Source: Bacteroidales bacterium (GTDB lineage Bacteria > Bacteroidota > Bacteroidia > Bacteroidales > ML635J-15). From it: a DNA stretch of 5,239 nt. The stretch's first letter is position 1. Each line of letters opens with the position of its first letter. A program made the position numbers and the translations under genes. Below the pieces are notes generated by a model, which made no database searches, was not told where the DNA came from, and was given only the letters and a program-made list of their open reading frames with translations. This document shows, piece after piece, positions 1 through 4,830 of the stretch. The stretch spans positions 1-5,239 of the forward strand of contig JAQVEY010000209.1 of assembly GCA_028697515.1 (NCBI GenBank). Reading direction: 5' to 3'.

Positions 1-579
1 ATTGATACTATGAGTTACGAAATTGAACCAACAATGCTTATAGATGCTAATGCATCAATTTATATGGATGGGCTGCCTGATGAACTTTTTGCGCCGGCAA
101 GTGTAATTTTTGTAAATTCCACAGAAGAATATGATTTTGATTACAATTGTATTTGGGAATTTGGAGACGAAGTTTCAGAAACAAATTGTGATGCCATGTT
201 AGAACATATCTATAATGATCCCGGATGTTACAATCCCTATATGGTTGTGGAAGTTGCAAATTTGACTGCTTGTCGTGATACCGCTTATTTTGAATCTTGT
301 ATTTATATTCAGGGTGATGACAGTGCTGGATTGTATAATATAGAATCGGATTATTTGATTTATCCAAATCCATGCAGAGAGTTTTTTTATATTGAAACGA
401 TCTTAGATGAGAAAATTCAAATTTCAATAATTGATGAACTTGGTAATGTGGTTATGTATATTGCTGAGTATAAAAGAGATATAATTTCAGTTGCTGGCTT
501 AAATTCCGGTTTGTACTCGCTTGTTATTACCACCGAAAAAGGAATTGTAAATAGAAAGTTGATTGTTTTAGGGGAGTAA
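1..579 (+). CDS. PKD-domain surface protein with T9SS type A sorting domain (3' part only)
   Basis: This is the 3' end of a gene whose start lies before the window. The three codons before the first in-frame ATG (position 10) are open, so that ATG is probably internal. Counting from it, residues about 30-101 form a PKD-type domain: the core WEFGD (49-53), then H66, Y68 and G72-C-Y74 match the usual 'WxFGD...HxY...GxY' pattern. Cysteines at 47, 60, 73, 88 and 97 could form disulfides outside the cell. Residues about 115-189 are a T9SS C-terminal sorting domain (Por_Secre_tail, TIGR04183 type): YPNP (118-121), a central 'IIDELGNVV' strand, then 'LNSGLYSLVI' and a basic 'NRKLIVL' end. By family knowledge such proteins are exported by Sec and T9SS and attached to the cell surface or released; PKD domains are typical of adhesins and secreted enzymes. 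The N-terminal functional part is not visible, so the activity is unknown. The gene converges on the kelch gene and ends at the terminator at 587-612. Confidence 0.88.
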   Translation: MDTMSYEIEPTMLIDANASIYMDGLPDELFAPASVIFVNSTEEYDFDYNCIWEFGDEVSETNCDAMLEHIYNDPGCYNPYMVVEVANLTACRDTAYFESCIYIQGDDSAGLYNIESDYLIYPNPCREFFYIETILDEKIQISIIDELGNVVMYIAEYKRDIISVAGLNSGLYSLVITTEKGIVNRKLIVLGE

Positions 580-586
580 AATTAAA

Positions 587-612
587 AAAGTGGTCGAAAT
601 TTCAACCACTTT
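587..612. terminator. Bidirectional intrinsic terminator between convergent genes
   Basis: The arms AAAGTGGT (587-594) and ACCACTTT (605-612) are perfectly complementary over 8 bp. After a C/A mismatch the stem may continue with GA/TC. The plus strand continues into a T-rich stretch (613-630). On the minus strand the A-rich stretch 580-589 reads as a T tract. The hairpin lies between two convergent genes, 8 nt after the stop of the PKD gene and about 30 nt beyond the kelch stop, so it probably ends both transcripts. Confidence 0.8.
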
Positions 613-643
613 CTATTTTGTTATATTTTTGATCTCTAATGTC

Positions 644-1930
644 TTATAATTTAATGAGTTTATAATTCGTATCAGAATTGTTTCCTTCAAACTTAATAAA
701 ATAAATTCCTGAATTTAATCCGCTGATATCAATTGTACTGTTTGGTAATACCTCTGTTTCAAGTACTGTTTTGCCTGTACAGTCTATAATATCGACATAT
801 TTTATTTCAGTTTGATTAAATGTCGAAATTTGTATAAAAGATTCGGCTGGGTTAGGGAAGATGCTAACATTTGTTCTAGCATTTTGATTTTCAATATAAG
901 TAATCTCCTCAATCGTATTTGTTGCTGGATAAAATATATACATACTTTCAGAGACATTTTCGTTTTCGTCCTGTCCACCAAAAATTAAAATTTTATCACC
1001 TGCAAAAGATGCAGTTGCATTTGAAATTGATACAGGTAATGTTACAGGCAATTCGGACCAGGTCATTGTTGTCAGATCAAGTTTAAATATTTCATTGTCG
1101 AACAATTCAAGTTCATTCTCGTAATCGTATGTTCTGCCACCGAAAGTGTACAGATAATTATTGTCCGGATCTTGAGTATAAGCCATAAAAGTTAGTTCGG
1201 TGAACGGATCGCCTGTTGTTGTTACATATTCCCATGTGCCTTTTTCATCGTTTTTACTAGGATTATATCTCCATGTATTTGCACTAAAACTTGGTTGATA
1301 ACCAGGAGCTACGTTATCATAATCGTGTAGCAATCCACCAATGACACAAACGGCACCATTATATGCAGCAATAGCCATTCCCTGTAGTGCTTCAACTGCT
1401 GATTCTAATGCATTTAGTATGAAGTTTTTTCTTGCCAATTCCATTTTATAAAAACTGTCAAGTGACTCACCTTCACTATTTGAACCACCAAAAATATAAA
1501 CTTCAGAGCCAATTACAACTGCTGCCTGAGAATAAGCACAATTTCCTAAAGAAGAACTTAGTTGTGTCCAGATGTTTGTTGTTAAGTCAAATCCCCAAAG
1601 ATCGTCCAAACATGTACCTTCTGATGTTCTTCCGCCTTTAATGAACATAGTGTTGCCATATACCCAACTACAGTGATCTCTTCTTGTACTAGGAGCACCT
1701 GTTGTTTCAATTTCTGTATATATTCCAGGTGCTTCACAAATCCATAGTTCATTAGAATAAACTCCTCCGGTTTTTTCTCCGCCAAAATAATAAATTGTAA
1801 CTCCAATTGAGGATTCCTCATTCAAAACTGTTACTGCTGAATGTCCTGTAGTTGCATCTCTTTCAGTAACCTGAGCAAAAAGACTTAGATTGATTAATGC
1901 AAATAAAATGATAAGTAAATTTGTTTTCAT
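644..1930 (-). CDS. Secreted kelch-repeat beta-propeller protein with T9SS sorting domain
   Basis: The protein has 428 residues. Residues 1-20 are a Sec signal peptide (KTN, a hydrophobic LLIILFALINLSL core, then FAQ, a usual Bacteroidota cleavage context). Kelch blades follow, marked by Gly-Gly doublets after a hydrophobic strand at 50-51, 99-100, 148-149, 198-199, 264-265 and 318-319. Blades 2 and 5 carry the classical 'FDLTTNIWTQL' and 'LDLTTMTWSEL' strand. That makes about six blades, enough for a closed propeller. The third blade is degenerate: residues 160-185 lack the usual Trp. Residues about 353-428 are a type A T9SS tail: FPNP (358-361), 'DIIDCTGKTV' and 'SGLNSGIYFIKF'. The product should be exported and surface-anchored or released; kelch propellers mostly bind proteins or glycans and no catalytic site is recognisable. 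The ATG at 1930 is chosen because it begins the signal peptide; there is no Shine-Dalgarno sequence, as is normal in this phylum. It appears monocistronic. Confidence 0.92.
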   Translation of the reverse strand: MKTNLLIILFALINLSLFAQVTERDATTGHSAVTVLNEESSIGVTIYYFGGEKTGGVYSNELWICEAPGIYTEIETTGAPSTRRDHCSWVYGNTMFIKGGRTSEGTCLDDLWGFDLTTNIWTQLSSSLGNCAYSQAAVVIGSEVYIFGGSNSEGESLDSFYKMELARKNFILNALESAVEALQGMAIAAYNGAVCVIGGLLHDYDNVAPGYQPSFSANTWRYNPSKNDEKGTWEYVTTTGDPFTELTFMAYTQDPDNNYLYTFGGRTYDYENELELFDNEIFKLDLTTMTWSELPVTLPVSISNATASFAGDKILIFGGQDENENVSESMYIFYPATNTIEEITYIENQNARTNVSIFPNPAESFIQISTFNQTEIKYVDIIDCTGKTVLETEVLPNSTIDISGLNSGIYFIKFEGNNSDTNYKLIKL

Positions 1931-2000
1931 GATTTTTGTAGATTAATTAAACATATAATTGATTTTCACATACTAATAAGCATTTTTAAACAATTAAAGA

Positions 2001-2008
2001 CAAAATTA
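2001..2008 (-). promoter_or_regulatory. Candidate Bacteroidota -7 promoter box for the kelch gene
   Basis: Read on the minus strand, the sequence is TAATTTTG, an exact match to the Bacteroidota primary-sigma -7 consensus TAnnTTTG. It would place the transcript start near 1994 and give a leader of about 64 nt before the kelch ATG. No good -33 TTG box is present at the usual spacing. A minus-strand run of eight A residues (2042-2049) lies upstream and could act as an UP-like A-tract. The region is AT-rich, so a chance match is possible. Confidence 0.42.
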
Positions 2009-2056
2009 TAAAAAACATCAATATTGTGTATTATTATGAGATTTTTTTTAACTTTT

Positions 2057-2118
2057 AGCTTTCAGAATTAATATCTAAACTGGTTTTAATTATTAATTTG
2101 AAGTATTCTCAGAAAGCT
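2057..2118. repeat. Imperfect long inverted repeat after the glycosyltransferase gene
   Basis: The outer arms AGCTTTC (2057-2063) and GAAAGCT (2112-2118) are perfectly complementary. Inside them either AGAAT (2064-2068) pairs with ATTCT (2105-2109), leaving a 2-nt bulge, or AATTAATA (2066-2073) pairs with TATTAATT (2091-2098), so two alternative folds exist. The right arm touches the last base of the glycosyltransferase stop codon. It may be the 3' end structure of the operon transcript, but neither strand has a T tract after it, so it is not a canonical intrinsic terminator. Confidence 0.45.
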
Positions 2119-3629
2119 TATTTATTGTATAAAATCTGATAATCTTTAACATTTAGAATTTCTTCAGGGACATTAGTTTGGTTGTATATTATTATGTTGT
2201 AACCTTCACTATAATATTTTGATAAACTATCTGTTGGGGGAAGTGAAGAGTATGCTGTGCAATCGAGATAAAACATTGCCTCGATAGGATAAGGATGGTT
2301 AAAAAGCAGGGTGTTTTTCGGTAACTTAGAATTGTTAAGTTTTTTTAGAGTTTGGACCCAATCAGGATTTTTATTTTCTGCTGAGAAAGGTTTTATTCTT
2401 TCAATACTATATCGTATCGGTAATACGATTATTAAAATTGCTAAGGCAAAATCTATAAATTTATGCTTCCCATCAATTGCCTTATCAGTTAGATATGTGA
2501 CAAACCAAGCTGAAATTATAAAAAGGGCAGGAGCGATGAATAAAATATAAGCCTGCATTTTGGTTTTTGCAATCGAAAAGAAAATAAGTGGGATGAAAAT
2601 CCAAATGATTAATGAAAATAACTTAAAGTCTTTTTTATTTTTAAAATATCTTATCAGAATAAATATTAGTGGCAGAAAAATCAACTCTCCATAATTAGTT
2701 CCCATACGCGCTAGGTAAAACCAAAATTCTCCAGTTTGATTATCTAATACTTCTGTAAAATGTTTGATGTTATAAGATGCTGTGTAGCTTGCTTCAGTTG
2801 GGAAATGTGAATATATATATAATTGCCATGGAAGAAAAACAGCAGTTGCAATAGCAGTAATAACAAGTAGATTTAGAATAATTTCCGATTTACTGAATTT
2901 CTTAGAATCAAACGCAATCATTAGCCAAATGGGAATTACAATTAAGGCAGGCAACCATTTTGTAAGAATTGCAAGACCTATAGAAAGGCCAATTAGCAGT
3001 GAATAAATTCTTTTGCCGCTTATTACATGTTTTGCACTAAAATAAATTCCAGCAAGAATGAAAAACATAAAAAATATATCGTAGTGATCAGTAGCAATGC
3101 GCCCACCTGTAAGTTCAAGTACGAGTCCATTAATTGTCATCAAAAGAGCAGCAATCCACGCAGTTTTTCGTTCCGATTTGCCTTTAAAGAAGAATAGTGA
3201 TATTTGATAAATAAGCCAAATTGCTATACAGGATAAAATTATAGATGGGGTTCGAACAGCAAATTCGTTGTTACCTAATATGTATATCGATACAGCCATA
3301 CACCACAAAGGCAATGGCTGTTTGTGTAGCCAAATATGATTGCAGGACCAGTCGGTGTAATCTATTTTATGAATCGGATTTTCGTACAGTGTTGGTTTTA
3401 GAGGATGATCAATTAAATTTTTGGCAACTAGTGCATGATATTTTTCATCATGGGGATGTAGATACTGATCGGATGAAATTGTAATTCGCAGAATTAAACC
3501 CGCAAAAATCAGTAATAATAATGATAAACTGTGTTTTGATTTTCTAAGGAAAAGAATAGATAAACCAAGACTAACAATTGTTGTTACCAACATTACTAAA
3601 TTCCCTATATTTCCATTAACGATGTTCAT
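2118..3629 (-). CDS. GT39/ArnT-like polytopic membrane glycosyltransferase (PMT_2 family)
   Basis: The protein has 503 residues, rich in membrane segments to about residue 411. Family marks appear in order. 'HPHDEKYH' (58-65) has the acidic D61-E62 pair of the first periplasmic loop, the site of the presumed catalytic Asp in PMT/ArnT enzymes. 'HKQPLPLW' (102-109) corresponds to the 'KPPLYYW' motif. 'RTPS' (126-129), 'ATDHYDIFF' (179-187) and 'LTKW' (222-225) follow. 'FFSIAKTKMQAYIL' (350-363) matches the 'FFSxxKTKxxxYxLP' signature. Such enzymes transfer a sugar from a polyprenyl-phosphate donor to a lipid, glycan or protein on the outer face of the inner membrane. The acceptor cannot be read from the sequence, so calling it ArnT would be overreach. 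A soluble C-terminal part of about 90 residues (412-503), predicted periplasmic, follows the last helix. The ATG at 3629 directly follows the TAA of the DUF2752 gene (TAAATG), implying translational coupling; it is the last gene of the operon. Confidence 0.87.
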   Translation of the reverse strand: MNIVNGNIGNLVMLVTTIVSLGLSILFLRKSKHSLSLLLLIFAGLILRITISSDQYLHPHDEKYHALVAKNLIDHPLKPTLYENPIHKIDYTDWSCNHIWLHKQPLPLWCMAVSIYILGNNEFAVRTPSIILSCIAIWLIYQISLFFFKGKSERKTAWIAALLMTINGLVLELTGGRIATDHYDIFFMFFILAGIYFSAKHVISGKRIYSLLIGLSIGLAILTKWLPALIVIPIWLMIAFDSKKFSKSEIILNLLVITAIATAVFLPWQLYIYSHFPTEASYTASYNIKHFTEVLDNQTGEFWFYLARMGTNYGELIFLPLIFILIRYFKNKKDFKLFSLIIWIFIPLIFFSIAKTKMQAYILFIAPALFIISAWFVTYLTDKAIDGKHKFIDFALAILIIVLPIRYSIERIKPFSAENKNPDWVQTLKKLNNSKLPKNTLLFNHPYPIEAMFYLDCTAYSSLPPTDSLSKYYSEGYNIIIYNQTNVPEEILNVKDYQILYNK

Positions 3630-3962
3630 TTATTTGTTATTTTTCACAAACTTCACAAAATCTCTAATAATGTAATAAGATAATGCAGGAAAAACAATAA
3701 AAATTAATGGATTGGAGTCCCAGGCAGCAGTAAAATTAAGACCAAGCAATTCAATAAATGCACGCGTTAACCCACAACCAGGACATCTGATGTCAAATAA
3801 AGTATGCCAAATACATGGTATTAAAATATCAACTTTTGCAAAGACATACAAAATCAATCCTATAAAATAATAACCGGCAATGCCGGTTATTAAAAAATTC
3901 TTTTTTATATAAGGAAATATTATTTTCCTAAAGAGAAAATTAACCTTTGAGCGGTCTGCCAT
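3630..3962 (-). CDS. DUF2752 family small membrane protein
   Basis: The protein has 110 residues when started at the ATG at 3962 (MADRSK). A longer reading frame from a TTG at 3989 is possible but less likely: the ATG has an AAGGA five bases upstream, and the TTG would lie deep in the preceding gene. A hydrophobic helix lies at about 23-42. The DUF2752 core follows: C50-x2-H53, then C60-P-G-C63-G-L-T-R67-A. A second helix covers about 85-101, preceded by the family's 'A..SNP' (80-85). The C50/H53/C60/C63 arrangement could bind a metal or form disulfides; the function of this family is not established. The start overlaps the end of the zinc-ribbon/TM2 gene by 23 nt in another frame, and the stop abuts the glycosyltransferase start, so all three are likely translated from one mRNA. 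Codons 19-33 contain an A_AAA_AAG heptamer and a strong hairpin (see the entry at 3869-3906). Confidence 0.86.
   Translation of the reverse strand: MADRSKVNFLFRKIIFPYIKKNFLITGIAGYYFIGLILYVFAKVDILIPCIWHTLFDIRCPGCGLTRAFIELLGLNFTAAWDSNPLIFIVFPALSYYIIRDFVKFVKNNK
3869..3906 (-). other. Slippery-like heptamer plus intragenic hairpin in the DUF2752 gene
   Basis: Arms 3869-3879 and 3881-3891 are an 11-bp perfect inverted repeat around one base. On the mRNA this gives a 10-bp stem, AATAACCGGC with GCCGGTTATT, and a 3-nt loop. The CCGGC core stands out in very AT-rich DNA. Eight nt upstream on the mRNA (3906-3900) is A_AAA_AAG, in the zero-frame phase used at -1 frameshift sites such as dnaX. It overlaps codons 19-21 (Ile-Lys-Lys). 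The sequence pattern is certain; a role in frameshifting, attenuation or mRNA stability is inference. Confidence 0.4.
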
Positions 3963-4308
3963 CTGAATCCTTATAACTGCCAGAAGCAATCTGGATAAGA
4001 TCTATTAATGTCCAAATACCACAACCTCCCCATGTAAGTAACTGAATAATTCCGATTCCAATATGACCAGTATAAAATCTGTGAATTCCGTGTATTTGAA
4101 CAACATAACCCAAAATACATAAAACTAGAGATGTTGTTTTATCTTTCTCTGTTGAACCTGCAGGTGGAGGCGCAACAGGATTTGGATTAGGATTTTGATA
4201 ATTTGGTTGTGGGTCTGCTACAGGTTGTGGATTTTGATTAGCACCACAAACAGGACAAACCATAGCATCCATTGGAATTTGAGCTCCGCATGTAATACAA
4301 TTTTTCAT
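3940..4308 (-). CDS. Zinc-ribbon TM2-domain membrane protein
   Basis: The protein has 122 residues. Residues 4-22 form a small zinc ribbon with C4-x2-C7 and C18-x2-C21 (zf-ribbon_3 type). A Pro/Asn/Gln-rich flexible linker follows (about 25-51). The TM2 domain covers about 57-110, with a first helix (59-75), the turn GIHRFYTG (74-81), a second helix including GGCGIW (94-99), and an acidic residue D103 in 'LIDLI'. This is the usual TM2 pattern of two helices joined by a short turn. The tail carries DGRPL (116-120), shared with the second TM2 protein nearby. The N-terminal zinc ribbon is probably cytoplasmic. The molecular role of bacterial TM2 proteins is not established. It is the first gene of a three-gene operon, ending 23 nt inside the DUF2752 gene. 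The ATG at 4308 immediately precedes the zinc ribbon, so the start is secure; no convincing promoter box was found in the short leader. Confidence 0.9.
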   Translation of the reverse strand: MKNCITCGAQIPMDAMVCPVCGANQNPQPVADPQPNYQNPNPNPVAPPPAGSTEKDKTTSLVLCILGYVVQIHGIHRFYTGHIGIGIIQLLTWGGCGIWTLIDLIQIASGSYKDSDGRPLKG

Positions 4309-4322
4309 ATCTATATAATTGA

Positions 4323-4334
4323 GTTAATATTAAC
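4323..4334. promoter_or_regulatory. 12-bp perfect palindrome in the leader of the TM2/DUF2752/GT operon
   Basis: GTTAATATTAAC is a perfect palindrome 14 bp upstream of the zinc-ribbon/TM2 start codon, directly after the T tract of the preceding terminator. A dimeric regulator could bind there. It is made mostly of A and T in AT-rich DNA, so it could easily be accidental. Confidence 0.2.
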
Positions 4335-4360
4335 AAAAAAGAGGGCTAAAAATTAGCCCT
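4334..4360 (-). terminator. Intrinsic terminator of the small TM2 gene
   Basis: The arms AGGGCTA (4342-4348) and TAGCCCT (4354-4360) give a perfect 7-bp stem with a 5-nt loop. On the minus strand the stem is followed by CTTTTTTG (4341-4334), a proper T tract. It lies 21 nt beyond the stop of the 71-residue TM2 gene, so that gene is probably its own transcript. Any read-through would enter the downstream operon. Confidence 0.85.
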
Positions 4361-4381
4361 GATTAAAATTCTTCCCGAAAA

Positions 4382-4597
4382 TTATGATTCTAACGGTCTG
4401 CCATCAGCCATCGGTAATTTATCCATGAAAATCATGATTAAATCATAAATAGCCCAAATACCGCAACCACCTGCTGTAATAAGCATAATCCACCAGTTGC
4501 TGTATCCCATCATTAATCTGTGTATTCCTAATGTGCCTGCAAACCAGCAAATTAAAACCATCATCATTTTCTTTTGAACGGGTTTCTGTTCTGTCAT
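4382..4597 (-). CDS. Small TM2-domain membrane protein
   Basis: The protein has 71 residues and is almost entirely a TM2 domain. A short basic N-terminus (K5, K9, K10) precedes a first helix (about 11-24). The turn GIHRLMMG (24-31) comes next, then a second helix with GGCGIW (43-48) and D52 in 'IYDLI', and the tail ADGRPLES. The GGCGIW and DGRPL motifs are shared with the zinc-ribbon/TM2 protein encoded just downstream, so the two are probably paralogues; this one lacks the zinc ribbon and linker. The turn has HRLMMG where the family usually has HRFYLG. The ATG at 4597 is the only start giving the basic N-terminus; the Met cluster at 11-13 would remove it. No Shine-Dalgarno sequence is seen. 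The gene is closed by the terminator at 4334-4360. The family's function is not established. Confidence 0.86.
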   Translation of the reverse strand: MTEQKPVQKKMMMVLICWFAGTLGIHRLMMGYSNWWIMLITAGGCGIWAIYDLIMIFMDKLPMADGRPLES

Positions 4598-4625
4598 AGT
4601 TGTAATAGTTTAACATTTTTGCCTA

Positions 4626-4652
4626 CTCTAAAGTTTTCGGCATCCCTCTAAA
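4626..4652. repeat. Two CTCTAAA direct repeats 20 bp apart in the small TM2 leader
   Basis: CTCTAAA occurs at 4626-4632 and 4646-4652 (TTTAGAG on the minus strand). The 20-bp centre spacing equals about two helical turns, upstream of the small TM2 gene. This segment is also less AT-rich than its surroundings. The repeats might be regulator-binding half sites, but seven bases is short and chance cannot be excluded. Confidence 0.2.
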
Positions 4653-4753
4653 TAACTTTTTTGTAAAAATATATAAAAAATAATTTTTAGCAATATTTAA
4701 TACGATATATTTTAATAAAAATTTGTTAATATCTGTTTGATAATTGTTGTTTT

Positions 4754-4783
4754 AAGCCATTAATCCTTTATGCAATAAGGCTT
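4754..4783. repeat. Small hairpin in the gap between two minus-strand genes
   Basis: AAGCC (4754-4758) pairs with GGCTT (4779-4783), and after a 1-nt bulge TTA (4760-4762) pairs with TAA (4776-4778). It lies about 25 nt beyond the stop of the partial T9SS cargo gene. No T tract follows on the minus strand, so it is not a canonical terminator, though it could be a 3' mRNA end structure. Nothing else recognisable was found in the gap 4598-4807. Confidence 0.3.
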
Positions 4784-4798
4784 ATAGAGTTTTGATAA

Positions 4799-4830
4799 TT
4801 TTAAAATTTAGTTAATAAGAAATTTTAAAA
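4799..4830. repeat. A/T-only inverted repeat spanning a stop codon
   Basis: Arms TTTTAAAATTT (4799-4809) and AAATTTTAAAA (4820-4830) are perfect 11-bp inverted repeats with a 10-nt spacer. They flank and cover the stop codon (4808-4810) of the partial T9SS cargo gene. Being purely A/T the stem is weak, and such repeats arise readily in this composition. Confidence 0.3.

Noticed and set aside
47..427. 126-codon minus-strand open frame opposite the PKD gene
   Set aside because: It is antisense to a clear PKD plus T9SS coding frame, and its translation is His/Tyr/Asn/Gln-rich without any domain, typical of a shadow frame.
1432..1821. Short open frames on both strands within the kelch gene (1432-1641 plus, 1582-1821 minus)
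   Set aside because: They overlap a kelch coding region that has continuous domain evidence and show no recognisable features.
2311..3484. Plus-strand 79-codon frames at 2311-2550 and 3245-3484
   Set aside because: They lie antisense to the glycosyltransferase, whose family motifs fall in the same intervals, and their translations resemble no domain.
2118..3629. Naming the glycosyltransferase arnT or pmt
   Set aside because: The motifs support the superfamily only; the donor and acceptor cannot be read from the sequence and no aminoarabinose pathway genes are nearby.
3869..3906. Plus-strand intrinsic terminator made of the palindrome and the T run at 3901-3906
   Set aside because: The T run starts 9 nt after the stem and there is no plus-strand gene upstream to terminate.
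3930..3962. Frameshifted fusion of the TM2 and DUF2752 genes as a sequencing error or pseudogene
   Set aside because: Both proteins are complete at their joined ends: the TM2 protein ends with the DGRPL tail also found in its paralogue, and DUF2752 starts with a normal ATG. A gene overlap explains the arrangement better.
4620..4642. TGCC...GGCA stem in the small TM2 leader as a riboswitch
   Set aside because: Only a 4-bp outer stem with weak inner pairing; it matches no riboswitch class known to me.
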